Positions 26,056 through 35,271 of a DNA stretch of 64,000 nucleotides are shown one piece after another. The notes beneath the pieces are model-generated. The model was not told the origin of the DNA and made no database searches. It was given only the letters and a program-made list of their open reading frames with translations. This DNA comes from Clostridia bacterium (GTDB lineage Bacteria > Bacillota > Clostridia > Oscillospirales > CAG-382): the NCBI GenBank assembly GCA_017456765.1, contig JAFTIR010000039.1:29832-93831 (forward strand), given 5' to 3'. Made by a program: the position numbers and the translations under genes. The stretch's first letter is position 1. The number at the start of each line of letters is the position of its first letter.

Positions 26056-27330
26056 ATGGCAAACGAAAAGGAAATAGTAATGAACGGTTCGGGTATTGAG
26101 GAAATCGGTTTCCCCGGATGGCCCCAGTTCAATGAAAAGTCTTATGACGATGTAGTTGAATGCCTCAAGTCAGGTAAGGTTAACTACTGGACAGGTAAGA
26201 AGGGTATGGAATTTGAAGAAAAGTGGGCAGAATGGATGGGTGCTAAGATGGCAATCTCCTGCACAAACGGTACTGCTGCTCTTCACATTGCTCTTGCAGC
26301 TCTCGGCATAGGCCCCGGCGATGAAGTTATCGTTACTTCCTATTCCTTTATCGCTTCTTCCTTCGCAGTTCTTCAGGCAGGTGCTATTCCTGTGTTCGCT
26401 GATGTAACAGACGACCACACACTTGACCCTGAGAGCATTGAAAGCCTTATTACAGAAAGAACAAAAGCTATTCTCGTTGTTCACCTTTACGGTGTCGTTG
26501 CTGATATGGGCGGCATTATGGCTGTTGCTAAGAAGCATGGTCTCAAGGTTGTTGAAGACTGCGCACAGTGCTTTGGCGGTGAATATAACGGCGTAAAGGC
26601 TGGTCTTATCGGTGACGTAGGATGCTTCTCCTTCTGTCAGTCCAAGCACTTCACAACAGGCGGCGAAGGCGGCATGGTTGTTACAAATAACGAAGATATC
26701 GGTTGGGAATGCCGTTCCTTCCGTGACCACGGTTATGACGTTAAGACAAGAATGAACATGCTTGCTCTTGAAGAAAAGCTTCCTTACATCCACAGAAGAG
26801 TTGGTTTCAACTACAGAATGACAGAAATGCAGTCTATCATCGGTATCAACGAGCTTGAAAGATTTGACTCTTGGAACCTTGCAAGAAGATTTAAGTATGC
26901 AAAGATGTATGACGAAGCATTCACAGGCATGAAGGGTATCAAGAAGCTCCCTGTAAATACTGCTGAAAGAAAGAACTCTTACTGGTGGTATCCTATCCTT
27001 GTTGACCTTGATGTTCTCGACTGCGACGCTCCTGCAATCGTTAAGGAACTCGGCGCAAACAAGATTCCTTGCTACGGTATTCAGTGGCCTGAAGCATACA
27101 TGGAAAAGGCTTATACAGAACACGGCGGCTTTGGCGAAGCTAAGTTCCCCTTCGAATCCAAGGAATACACAAATCCTGAAGCTGTCAAGTACGAAAAGGT
27201 ATTCTGCAAGAACGCAAATGCACTCCGTTCTCAGACAGTATGTCTGTTCCTTCATCCCTCGTGGGAAGAAGTACACATCAATAAGTGTATTGAAGGTCTT
27301 AAGAAGGTTATTGAGGCTCACCTCAAGTAA
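26056..27330 (+). CDS. DegT/DnrJ/EryC1/StrS-type PLP aminotransferase
   Basis: This 424-residue PLP enzyme of the sugar aminotransferase family has the N-terminal anchor FEEKWAEWMGAKMAISCTNGTAALHIAL-like region, the EDCAQCFGG motif and the PLP lysine in CFSFCQSKHFTTGGEGGM. Family members transfer an amino group to or from keto sugars, or act as dehydratases. In a catabolic operon with an aldolase, it may convert an amino sugar rather than build cell-wall sugars. AAAGGGTG precedes the ATG. Codon use is unusually biased toward frequent codons, suggesting high expression. It is the first gene behind the ROK operator. Confidence 0.88.
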   Translation: MANEKEIVMNGSGIEEIGFPGWPQFNEKSYDDVVECLKSGKVNYWTGKKGMEFEEKWAEWMGAKMAISCTNGTAALHIALAALGIGPGDEVIVTSYSFIASSFAVLQAGAIPVFADVTDDHTLDPESIESLITERTKAILVVHLYGVVADMGGIMAVAKKHGLKVVEDCAQCFGGEYNGVKAGLIGDVGCFSFCQSKHFTTGGEGGMVVTNNEDIGWECRSFRDHGYDVKTRMNMLALEEKLPYIHRRVGFNYRMTEMQSIIGINELERFDSWNLARRFKYAKMYDEAFTGMKGIKKLPVNTAERKNSYWWYPILVDLDVLDCDAPAIVKELGANKIPCYGIQWPEAYMEKAYTEHGGFGEAKFPFESKEYTNPEAVKYEKVFCKNANALRSQTVCLFLHPSWEEVHINKCIEGLKKVIEAHLK

Positions 27331-27344
27331 TAGAAAACATGTAA

Positions 27345-27367
27345 AGGCTGCGGCATTGCCGCAGCCC
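27345..27367 (+). other. Intercistronic hairpin between the DegT and ceramidase-like genes
   Basis: A perfect 9-bp GC stem (GGCTGCGGC / GCCGCAGCC) with an ATT loop and no T-run. It is more likely an RNA-stabilising or processing element than a terminator. Confidence 0.55.
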
Positions 27368-27402
27368 TTGCCCTATGGGGCACTTGAAAGGAAGAATCCA
27401 TT

Positions 27403-28746
27403 ATGAATAAACTTAAAGCAGGCTTTGGAAGAGTTGAAGTAAATCCGAAGCTCGGAACACCTATTTCAGGCTATTTCCACGAGAGACTGACTGAGGGGTA
27501 TCTTGATAATCTCGAAGCCAATGTACTTGCACTGTCCGACGGAAAGGAAACAGTTCTTTTCATTGTGGTTGATAACTGTGGCTTTAATCTCAAGGTTCAG
27601 TTGCCTTATCGTGAAGCAATTTCAAAAGAGATTGGTATTCCCATGAAGAATATCATTGTTTCTTCAACACATACTCACACAGGTCCTGTTACTAAGGTTG
27701 ACAGCGGCTATGAGCTTGTTGACGAATACATAGTGTTCCTCGGAGAAAAGCTTATCGAGGCTTCAAAGGCGGCGGTGGCTGACCTTACAGATGCAAAGAT
27801 GGGCTATGGTCTCGGTAAGGCTGAGAACATATCCTTTGTAAGGCGTTACGTAATGAAGGACGGCAGTATCAAGACAAACCCTGGTGTAAACAACCCCGAT
27901 ATTGTTGAGCCTGTCGGACGCGTTGATGAGAGAGTAAGCGTTGTAAGATTTGACAGAGCAGACGGCGAAACGATTGTGTTTGTAAACTTTGCAACACATC
28001 CCGATGTAGTTGGCGGAAATCTCATTTCAGGTGACTGGCCTACACTTCTCAGAAAGACTGTTGAAAAGGTTATCGACAACTCCAAGTGTATTTTCATTAA
28101 CGGAGCACAGGGAGATGTTAACCATGTAAATGTTCACCCCAAGGGTGGAGATTTCAACGGAATGTTCAATGACTTTGACGATGTTGCAAGAGGCTATGCA
28201 CATTCACAGCATATGGCGAATGTTGTTACAGGCGGCGTTCTTCAGTGCTTCTCTAAGGTTCAGTATGTTGATGTTGATGAAATTATCGCTAATGAAAAGA
28301 AGATAGATGTACCCTCCAATATGCCAAAGAAAGAGGATATACCCGAGGCTCACAGAATCAATGATCTTCACCTTGCAGGCAGAGATAACGAGCTTCCTTA
28401 TGAGGGCATGATGCTTACAACTGTTGTTGCAGAAGCAGGAAGAATGGTAAGACTCGAAAATGGTCCCGAAAGCTTTGAAATGATTATCAATGCCGTTACC
28501 TTTGGCGGTATAGGCTTTGTAACCATTCCCGGCGAAGGCTTTACCGAAATCGGTATGGCTCTCAAGGAAACAGAGGGCTTTGACATAGTAATACCGCTTG
28601 GTCTTTCCAACGGATATGAAGGATATTTCCCCATGGCATCAAATTATGCCGAGGGCGGATATGAGGCAAGAAGCTCGAACTTCAAGGCAGGCGTTGCAGA
28701 ACGCATCATTGATGAAGGCAAGGCTCTTCTCAAATCCTTAAAGTAA
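27403..28746 (+). CDS. Neutral ceramidase-fold amidohydrolase-like protein
   Basis: The 447-residue protein has the N-terminal neutral/alkaline non-lysosomal ceramidase domain. It begins with AGFGRVEVNPKLGTPISGY and has the zinc-binding SSTHTHTGP segment, with a second histidine region at FATHPDVVGG. True ceramidases hydrolyse the amide of ceramide and are secreted. This one has no signal peptide and is much shorter than the ~700-residue enzymes, so it probably acts in the cytosol on a small N-acyl or sugar substrate. It sits in the ROK-controlled cluster after the DegT enzyme. Ribosome site: GAAAGGAAG. Confidence 0.8.
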   Translation: MNKLKAGFGRVEVNPKLGTPISGYFHERLTEGYLDNLEANVLALSDGKETVLFIVVDNCGFNLKVQLPYREAISKEIGIPMKNIIVSSTHTHTGPVTKVDSGYELVDEYIVFLGEKLIEASKAAVADLTDAKMGYGLGKAENISFVRRYVMKDGSIKTNPGVNNPDIVEPVGRVDERVSVVRFDRADGETIVFVNFATHPDVVGGNLISGDWPTLLRKTVEKVIDNSKCIFINGAQGDVNHVNVHPKGGDFNGMFNDFDDVARGYAHSQHMANVVTGGVLQCFSKVQYVDVDEIIANEKKIDVPSNMPKKEDIPEAHRINDLHLAGRDNELPYEGMMLTTVVAEAGRMVRLENGPESFEMIINAVTFGGIGFVTIPGEGFTEIGMALKETEGFDIVIPLGLSNGYEGYFPMASNYAEGGYEARSSNFKAGVAERIIDEGKALLKSLK

Positions 28747-28762
28747 GTTCGAAAGAAGTGAT

Positions 28763-28805
28763 AAAAAAGACAATTTTCTTTTAGAAAGGGGATTGTCTTT
28801 TTTTG
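28763..28805 (+). terminator. Terminator after the ceramidase-fold gene
   Basis: The stem AAGACAAT / ATTGTCTT with a 17-base loop is followed by T7. The T-run overlaps the next promoter. Confidence 0.75.
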
Positions 28806-28821
28806 TTTTTGGTTGTATAAT
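28793..28821 (+). promoter_or_regulatory. Promoter of the kinase-aldolase genes
   Basis: TTGTCT and TATAAT are spaced by 17 bases. The -35 box lies inside the terminator 3' arm, a compact terminator-promoter overlap. Confidence 0.7.
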
Positions 28822-28855
28822 TGGCATATATGGTATATGGAAAGGAGAAACGCAT

Positions 28856-29452
28856 ATGAAGAAGAAAATGGTTTTTGTTGCTGCTCCGCCCGCTTGCGGA
28901 AAAACATATGTTTCCGAATTGATAGCCAAGTCGGTTGGAAATGTAGTTTACCTTGACAAAGACGACCTTGCAGATTTAGTTCGTACGTCCTTTGAAATTT
29001 CAGGTAATGAGATGGATATGGACGGTGATTTTTACATAAACAACATACGTTCTGCGGAGTACTCAACCTTGCTAAATATAGCTTTTTCTGCGCTTCGTTT
29101 CGAAAATCTCGTCCTTATTAATGCGCCTTTTGGAAAAGAGGTCAGAAATACAGAATATATGCGGATGCTTAAAGAAAAAGCAAATGAAAACGATGCCGAG
29201 CTTTTTGTGGTATGGATAACCACATCTCAAGAGCTTTGTTATGAAAGGATGAAAAAAAGGAATTCGACCAGGGATATTCATAAGCTTAATAACTGGGAAG
29301 ATTATGTAAAAAAAATTAATTTTTCACCGCCTTTTGAACTTGAAAAAAAAGATGCGGTTGACAGACTTATACTTTTTGATACCAATAACGAGGAAACCAT
29401 TAGAGAGTCCTTGGACAAAACACTGAAAATATTACAGGAGAGCGGAAAATGA
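28856..29452 (+). CDS. P-loop kinase-like protein
   Basis: This 198-residue protein has a Walker A variant near the N-terminus (APPACGKTY), a DKDDLADLVR segment typical of small-molecule kinases, and a lid-like stretch with RMKKRNSTRD. It resembles the zeta-toxin/shikimate or gluconate kinase type of fold. Next to KDPG aldolase, a sugar-acid kinase role (for example making the 2-keto-3-deoxy-6-phospho sugar) is attractive but inferred. AAAGGAG precedes the ATG. The stop overlaps the aldolase start by four bases (ATGA), so the two are translationally coupled. Confidence 0.75.
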   Translation: MKKKMVFVAAPPACGKTYVSELIAKSVGNVVYLDKDDLADLVRTSFEISGNEMDMDGDFYINNIRSAEYSTLLNIAFSALRFENLVLINAPFGKEVRNTEYMRMLKEKANENDAELFVVWITTSQELCYERMKKRNSTRDIHKLNNWEDYVKKINFSPPFELEKKDAVDRLILFDTNNEETIRESLDKTLKILQESGK

Positions 29453-30099
29453 TTAATCGAGAAAAGGTTTTAAGAGATATTGAAGAAAATAAAATTATTG
29501 TTATAATGCGCGGATTTACAAAAGAACAGCTGTTAAATTCCGTAGACGCTATGGAAAAGGGAGATATAAAGCTTGTTGAAGTTACTTTTGATCAATCAGG
29601 GGCAGTGAGCGATGAAACTACTGCCACATATATTCGTGACCTTAAAGAAAAATTTGAAGGCAAAGTAAGAATCGGAGCGGGTACGGTTATGACTGAAGAA
29701 CAAGTTGAGCTTGCGTATCGGGCAGGAGCGGAATTTATTATTTCGCCTGACTGTTGTGAGAAGATTATAAGAAAAACCCGTGAGCTTGACATGGTGTCAA
29801 TTCCCGGGGTATATACTCCTACTGAAGCTGCAAATGCTCATCGCTTTGGTGCTGACTTTGCCAAACTGTTCCCAAACTCAGAATTTAAACCGTCTTACCT
29901 CAAAGCATTGACAGTTCCTCTTTCACATATAAAATTTCTTGCGGTCGGCGGAGTTAATCACGAAAATATGAAAGATTATTTTGATGCAGGTGCAAAGGGA
30001 ATAGGTGTTGCTACTGCCATAGCGAATAAAGAAGCGATATTTGCAGGTGATTATGAAGAAATAACGCGCCGTGCAAAACTCTTTACTTCACAACTCTGA
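29449..30099 (+). CDS. eda: 2-keto-3-deoxy-6-phosphogluconate (KDPG/KHG) aldolase
   Basis: The 216-residue class I aldolase splits KDPG, or a related 2-keto-3-deoxy sugar acid, into pyruvate and an aldehyde. Family marks are IVIMRG near the start, the VEVTF catalytic Glu, GAGTVMTEEQ, SPD, and the Schiff-base Lys in FAKLFPN. AVGGVN and GIGVATAI complete the phosphate-binding end. It is coupled to the upstream kinase. It gives the cluster an Entner-Doudoroff-like exit to central metabolism and also suits uronate catabolism begun by UxaC at 50 kb. Confidence 0.93.
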   Translation: MINREKVLRDIEENKIIVIMRGFTKEQLLNSVDAMEKGDIKLVEVTFDQSGAVSDETTATYIRDLKEKFEGKVRIGAGTVMTEEQVELAYRAGAEFIISPDCCEKIIRKTRELDMVSIPGVYTPTEAANAHRFGADFAKLFPNSEFKPSYLKALTVPLSHIKFLAVGGVNHENMKDYFDAGAKGIGVATAIANKEAIFAGDYEEITRRAKLFTSQL

Positions 30100-30221
30100 A
30101 AAATAAATCTCTACGCGCGGATGTTTTATTCGGCAGAGGAATTATACTCTTTGTGATAATTGTGCTTTCAGCTGTGAGGTGCATAAAATCAATCTTTTTT
30201 ATAAAAGAGGAGGAATTTTAC

Positions 30222-32798
30222 ATGAATACTGAAATTTGCAGAGCTGAAAGGGGCGATATGAGGCTCTTTGATAATCTCTCTGGAATGCAGCATGACAATC
30301 TTGCTGGATACTATCTTATTCACGGCGAAAGCCACGATAAAATAGCGCGCGAGCTTAGGGCAATATATGATAACAATATCCGATCGGTGGTTTTTGAATC
30401 ACGCTATCACCCCGATTATTGCGGCGAAAAATATTTTGAGGATGTCCGCTTTATGTTCGAGGAATGCAGAAGGCTCGGCATGAGGGCATGGCTCATGGAT
30501 GATAATAATTGCCCCTCGGGAAACTGCAATAAAATGCTGCAAGAGTCTGAATACTTTGAGTACCGTCCCTGGGAAGTGCGTGAATTTCATCTTGATGTAG
30601 CAGGCCCCGTGGTTGATGGAAGCGTTGTGACGGATATGTGGCTGAAGGGCGAAAGCGAAAGTTATCTTGCAATACTTGCAGTAAAGCATGTTCCCGATAG
30701 TCTTTTTCTTTCTGATGAGGTTGTTGATTTGACGGAAAATGTACATGACGGCATGGTTTATTTCAATCTCGGAGAAGGTGTCTGGCGTATTTTCTTTTTG
30801 ATAAAAACCAAGGAAAATACAGCACCTCTTATAGATAAACTCCGACCCGAATGTACCGAATTTTATATTGAACAGGTGCATCAGAAGATTTATGATAACC
30901 TGTCCGAATACTTTGGAAATACATTCCTTGGCTTCTTTAATGACGAAGCGGGATTTCATAATAACGGAAAAATGCAGTATGTAACACCAATGGGTGTTGA
31001 AGAAGCCCAGTACCCCTGGGGAGACTGCGTGCTTGAAATGCTCAAAGAAAAGTACGGCGATAGGGCATTTTTCAGGCTTCTCGGTATCTGGTATTGCTTT
31101 GAGGATGGCTCTGAGGAAAAGGTTCGTGTCGAATATATGGATACCATAACAAAGGCGTTCTATAACAACTATTCCAAAAAGATTGCCGAATTCTGCCACT
31201 CTCATAATATCCGTCTTATAGGACATTTTCTTGAGGATGGAAACGGACATGCAAAAACGGGACACGGCTGCGGTCACTTTTTCCGTGCTGTCGGCGACCA
31301 GGATATGTCGGGTATTGACACAGTACTTCAGCAGCATATTCCCGGCATGACTCAGTGCAGAAATAAAGCAATGACATCCTTCAAGCATCACGACAATGTG
31401 TTCTATAACTATTATCTTGCAAAGCTTGGCGCATCCTATGCTCACATTGATAGCCGTAAAAAAGGCCGTCTCATGCTTGAAATATTCGGTGCGTATGGTC
31501 ATAATGAGGGCACGAAGATGATGAAATACATCGCAAGCCATATGCTTGTGCGCGGCGTAAACTATTTTCTTCCTTGCCTGTATTCAACAAACGAGAGTAT
31601 AGCAAATCATTTTCCGCCTATTTTCTACTGTGAAGGAAAGAATGCTCTCTATCCGCACTATACATCCATCATGGATTATATGAACCGCACAGCTCACCTG
31701 CTTACAGACGGTATTCATGTGCCTTCCTGTGCGATTTTCTATGATGCACACGGACACTGGGTGAACAAGAATTTTGTGCAGGCGCAGGACCTTGCAAAGG
31801 TGCTTTATGATAACCTTTATGACTATGATATTCTTCCGATAGAGTATGTTGAAAAGATAGATGAAAACGGCGTTCTTAACGGAGAAAAGTATCCCATTCT
31901 TTTTTTGCCGTATTGTTCTTATCTTCCCGATGATGTTATTACATCCCTTAAAAATGCGAATATCAGAGTTGTTTGTGTAAGTGATAAAGGACAGAAGTCA
32001 CCGCATTTTGAAACAATCGACCTTAAAGAAGTCCCTGACTTTATGGCAAACAATGGACTTTATGATGTGAGAGCAGATTATGAGGGCATATATCTCAGAC
32101 CCTATCACTATGTAAGAGATACAACTCATTACTATATGTTTGTCAATGAGGATATTGCTAATACAATATCGACAGACATTACACTTTCTGCTTTTAGCGG
32201 CGGAGATTACGCGATTTATGATATTCAGGAAAACAAGGCATGGCACGCATATTCTAAGGATGGCAAAATTCATATTGAGCTTCCCTCATACAGCTCGTTG
32301 ATTGTTGTTTGCGGTGACCTTGATTATGAGCGTCTGCCTTCTCTTCCAAAGCTTGCTCTTATAGAGGAGAAGGAAATCGCGGGAACATATAAAATAAGCC
32401 TTGGCGAAGAGGGCGGCGAATATGCTGCTTACATGACAACGGAAAAGCTGTTCAATGTAACTGGTCACGAATATAAGCCTCGCTTCTCAGGAAACATGCG
32501 CTATGAAACAACAGTAAATCTTGAAAAAGCGGACAGAATGATGCTTGACCTTGGTTATGTCGGCGAAGCGGCAGAGGTCAAGCTCAATGGCATATCTGTC
32601 GGAAAGCGCCCTGCACCGCCATATGTTTTTGACCTGACTGACTTTGCAAAGGATGGCGAAAACAGCCTTGAAATTATTGTTACAAACCACCTCGGTTATA
32701 GCAGAAGAGACCGCTATTCAAGCCATTTGCTGTTTGAACCGTCGGGGCTTCTCGGACCTGTAAAGGTATGTACCTATAAAAGTGAAAGCGAAAAGTAA
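30222..32798 (+). CDS. Large cytosolic glycoside hydrolase, GH106-like
   Basis: The 858-residue protein has an N-terminal TIM-barrel-type region (VVFESRYHPDYCG, AWLMDDNNCPSG, then GFFNDEAGF with a plausible catalytic Glu). A glutamine amidotransferase-like middle follows. It ends in a beta-sandwich sugar-binding end typical of GH2/GH106 relatives (VKLNGISVGKRPAPPYVFDL, about residues 770-850). There is no signal peptide. I place it near the alpha-L-rhamnosidase-like GH106 group from overall layout, but the substrate is uncertain. The frame extends to 30153; GAGGAGG sets the ATG at 30222. It is first in a tight run of genes to 36060. Confidence 0.7.
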   Translation: MNTEICRAERGDMRLFDNLSGMQHDNLAGYYLIHGESHDKIARELRAIYDNNIRSVVFESRYHPDYCGEKYFEDVRFMFEECRRLGMRAWLMDDNNCPSGNCNKMLQESEYFEYRPWEVREFHLDVAGPVVDGSVVTDMWLKGESESYLAILAVKHVPDSLFLSDEVVDLTENVHDGMVYFNLGEGVWRIFFLIKTKENTAPLIDKLRPECTEFYIEQVHQKIYDNLSEYFGNTFLGFFNDEAGFHNNGKMQYVTPMGVEEAQYPWGDCVLEMLKEKYGDRAFFRLLGIWYCFEDGSEEKVRVEYMDTITKAFYNNYSKKIAEFCHSHNIRLIGHFLEDGNGHAKTGHGCGHFFRAVGDQDMSGIDTVLQQHIPGMTQCRNKAMTSFKHHDNVFYNYYLAKLGASYAHIDSRKKGRLMLEIFGAYGHNEGTKMMKYIASHMLVRGVNYFLPCLYSTNESIANHFPPIFYCEGKNALYPHYTSIMDYMNRTAHLLTDGIHVPSCAIFYDAHGHWVNKNFVQAQDLAKVLYDNLYDYDILPIEYVEKIDENGVLNGEKYPILFLPYCSYLPDDVITSLKNANIRVVCVSDKGQKSPHFETIDLKEVPDFMANNGLYDVRADYEGIYLRPYHYVRDTTHYYMFVNEDIANTISTDITLSAFSGGDYAIYDIQENKAWHAYSKDGKIHIELPSYSSLIVVCGDLDYERLPSLPKLALIEEKEIAGTYKISLGEEGGEYAAYMTTEKLFNVTGHEYKPRFSGNMRYETTVNLEKADRMMLDLGYVGEAAEVKLNGISVGKRPAPPYVFDLTDFAKDGENSLEIIVTNHLGYSRRDRYSSHLLFEPSGLLGPVKVCTYKSESEK

Positions 32799-32801
32799 AA
32801 A

Positions 32802-33794
32802 ATGAAACTGACACTTAATAATATAAAGGAAATCACAACGGGCGCTGCGGACATAGCATACAGAGACGGAAAATATTGTTTTTACAGATTAAGCAGCGAG
32901 GAAATGGAAGTTGTAAAGCATCCGCTAATGTTTGCACCTGCAGGCGTGCAGATGAGATTCAAAACAGATGCAAAGCTTTTAAGACTTAAGGTGAATGTAC
33001 GCAAGGCACTTCTCACAAGAAGCTTTTTCTCATTTGACATTTTCGTAAACGGCGAAATGACAGGCAGTATTCAGAATTTCAAGGACGAAGAATGCATAGG
33101 CGCATACAGCGACAAAGAGTATCCTCTCGGAAGCTTCGAGGGTGAGTTTGAACTTTCAGGTGGAGAGAATACCGTAAGGATTGTTTTTCCCCATTCGCTT
33201 GCTGCCGATGTTGAAGAGGTTGAACTTGCAGATGCAACATATTGCTCTCCCGTAAAATACGACAAAACTATAATATTTTATGGTGACTCTATTACCCAGG
33301 GCTTTGACTCTGTGCATCCGTCAAGAACATATGCATCAATTGTGGCGGAAAAGTTCGGTGCAAATGTCATAAATAAGGCTATCGGCGGCGCAGGTTTTTC
33401 TCCGGCGTTTGCCAAAATTCCGAGAAACGAAAAGGCAGACCTGCTCTTTGTGGCTTATGGAACAAATGACTGGGGCGGATATGACCTTGAAACCCTTAAG
33501 AATAACACGAAGGGCTTTGTCGAGGGCATAAAAATGAATTATCCGGATATACCTGTATATGTAATCACTCCGCTTTGGCGTGCCGACTGGCAGGAAACCA
33601 AAAAGGGCGGCACATTCAAGGAAAACTTCGATGTAATAAACGATGCGTTCGGAAAAGAGGAGAACATGACGGTAATTCCCGGCATTGACCTTGTTCCGCA
33701 TGACAATAATATGTTTGGCGACCTGTGGCTGCACCCCAACGAACAGGGCTTTGGACATTATGTGGATAATTTGATGAAATATTTGATTTGGTAA
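32802..33794 (+). CDS. SGNH/GDSL-type esterase with an N-terminal beta-sandwich
   Basis: The 330-residue protein has an N-terminal jelly-roll of about 150 residues and a C-terminal SGNH hydrolase domain. The blocks are visible: GDSITQGFD (Ser), AIGGAGFS (Gly), AYGTNDWGG (Asn) and HPNEQGFGHY (Asp/His region). Carbohydrate deacetylases of the CE2/CE17-like layout share this order. No signal peptide is present, so it probably de-esterifies imported oligosaccharides. It starts three bases after the GH106-like stop, so it is in the same operon. Confidence 0.85.
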   Translation: MKLTLNNIKEITTGAADIAYRDGKYCFYRLSSEEMEVVKHPLMFAPAGVQMRFKTDAKLLRLKVNVRKALLTRSFFSFDIFVNGEMTGSIQNFKDEECIGAYSDKEYPLGSFEGEFELSGGENTVRIVFPHSLAADVEEVELADATYCSPVKYDKTIIFYGDSITQGFDSVHPSRTYASIVAEKFGANVINKAIGGAGFSPAFAKIPRNEKADLLFVAYGTNDWGGYDLETLKNNTKGFVEGIKMNYPDIPVYVITPLWRADWQETKKGGTFKENFDVINDAFGKEENMTVIPGIDLVPHDNNMFGDLWLHPNEQGFGHYVDNLMKYLIW

Positions 33795-33796
33795 AA

Positions 33797-34417
33797 ATGA
33801 TAAAGAACATAATTTTTGATTTCGGTAATGTAATTGCACAGTTTTATCCCGAAAAGCTGACGGCACCATTCGTATCGGACGAAAAGACAAGAAAACAAAT
33901 AAGCGATGTTGTGTTTGACAGACTCTACTGGGACAGGCTCGATGACGGCACAATATCGGACGATGAGGTTAAGGCAGAAATATGCAAAAGAGTCCCGAAA
34001 GAGCTCTGCCGGGTTGCCTGCACCGTGTACGACAACTGGATTTGCAGTATGACTCCGGTTGAAGGCATAAAAGATATTGTTTTCGCCTTGAAAGAATCGG
34101 GAAAAAAGCTGTATCTTCTGTCAAATATCAGTATAGGCTTTGCCGAGAACTATCACAAGGTGCCCTGGATAAAGGAAATCCTTGACTGCTTTGACGGGCT
34201 TGTTTTTTCGGGTGTCGTTGGCATGGTAAAGCCCGACAGAGAAATCTTTGAATATCTGCTTGATACATTTTCACTGGAAGCAGACGAATGTTTTTTTGTT
34301 GACGATAGTGCAAAAAATATATCGGGTGCAGAAAACGCAGGGATAAAAGGTTATCTTTTTGACGGAGATGCGTCGGCTCTTTCGGCTACTTTAACTAACA
34401 TTGGTATTTTGAGGTGA
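33797..34417 (+). CDS. HAD-superfamily hydrolase (sugar phosphatase-like)
   Basis: This 206-residue HAD protein begins with motif I in variant form, IIFDFGNVIAQF: the first Asp is present, and the DxD second Asp is replaced in the FDFGNV pattern common to the epoxide hydrolase/YihX-like subgroup. Motif II appears as LLSNIS, and motif III/IV as GMVKPDREIF and FVDDSAKNISGA. The YihX relatives dephosphorylate hexose 1-phosphates. It starts two bases after the SGNH stop. Substrate unproven. Confidence 0.82.
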   Translation: MIKNIIFDFGNVIAQFYPEKLTAPFVSDEKTRKQISDVVFDRLYWDRLDDGTISDDEVKAEICKRVPKELCRVACTVYDNWICSMTPVEGIKDIVFALKESGKKLYLLSNISIGFAENYHKVPWIKEILDCFDGLVFSGVVGMVKPDREIFEYLLDTFSLEADECFFVDDSAKNISGAENAGIKGYLFDGDASALSATLTNIGILR

Positions 34418-34421
34418 AATT

Positions 34422-35258
34422 ATGATGATAAAATCCGACTGGCATATTCATAGTGAATATTCGTTTGATGCAAAGATTCCCCTTGAGGAGATAGCGACAA
34501 ACGCAAAGGCGTATGGCTTTGTAAATGTTGGAATTACAGACCATGCAAATTATAATGATGAGCAATTTCTTGGGGACCTTGATAACTCGGCAAAGAATGT
34601 TTTGGAGTTCAGAAAAAAACATCCCGAAATGATACTTGGTGTTGAACTTACGCCCATTGAAAAGCCGGTGTTTGACTACTGTGCAAAGCACGGCACAAGA
34701 GAGGGGTATACACATCCTGTTTGTGATAAGGCTTTTGATATTGAACTTGCCGGGACAAAGGAAGAACTTATAGCAAGAGGTGTAAGATATGCGGTGGGAG
34801 CTTCTCATTGGAGAGTTGACGGCCCGGGAAGTGTTGCAAATTCCGATACACCTGACGGAAAAATAAAAGAATGGTACAGACAGCAGTTGTGGCTTGCACA
34901 GGACGAGAGAGTAACCATTCTTGGTCACCCCTGGTATGGTGGTCAGGGAATCTGGTATGAAGATTTTTCAGTGATTCCTCATTCCATGAATATGGACTTG
35001 GCACATGCTCTTAAGGAAAACAAAAAGTTTGTGGAATGTAATTCAGGGGTTATCTTCTCACCTTTGACAAGCGAAAAATTCCGCAGACAGTATGCTGAGT
35101 TTTTGCGTGAGCTTTTTGAAATGGGCATTCCGGTGACATATGGTTCTGATGCTCATGGCAAGTATTCTGATGAACATATTATAACAGAAGAACTTTTAAG
35201 GAAGGCAGGCTTCTGTGACACAGATATATCTGATCTCACAGATGATGTGCTCTGGTGA
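34422..35258 (+). CDS. PHP-domain phosphoesterase
   Basis: The 278-residue protein has the PHP metal-binding motifs DWHIHSEYS at the start, GITDHANYN, a middle ELTPIE Glu, GHPWYGG and GSDAHGKYSDEH near the end. Relatives include histidinol-phosphate phosphatase and other small phosphatases. No histidine biosynthesis genes are near, so a sugar-phosphate or cyclic substrate is more likely. AGGTGAAA precedes the tandem ATG codons, four bases after the HAD stop. Confidence 0.85.
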   Translation: MMIKSDWHIHSEYSFDAKIPLEEIATNAKAYGFVNVGITDHANYNDEQFLGDLDNSAKNVLEFRKKHPEMILGVELTPIEKPVFDYCAKHGTREGYTHPVCDKAFDIELAGTKEELIARGVRYAVGASHWRVDGPGSVANSDTPDGKIKEWYRQQLWLAQDERVTILGHPWYGGQGIWYEDFSVIPHSMNMDLAHALKENKKFVECNSGVIFSPLTSEKFRRQYAEFLRELFEMGIPVTYGSDAHGKYSDEHIITEELLRKAGFCDTDISDLTDDVLW

Positions 35259-35271
35259 TTGGGAGAATATT

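Noticed and set aside
26170..27321. 383-residue antisense frame opposite the DegT gene.
   Set aside because: The sense strand has a ribosome site, strong codon bias and a complete PLP enzyme. The antisense frame has many Cys and no motif and follows from the codon bias.
30399..31541. 380-residue antisense frame opposite the GH106-like gene.
   Set aside because: No ribosome site or recognisable domain, and the sense gene is intact with family motifs.
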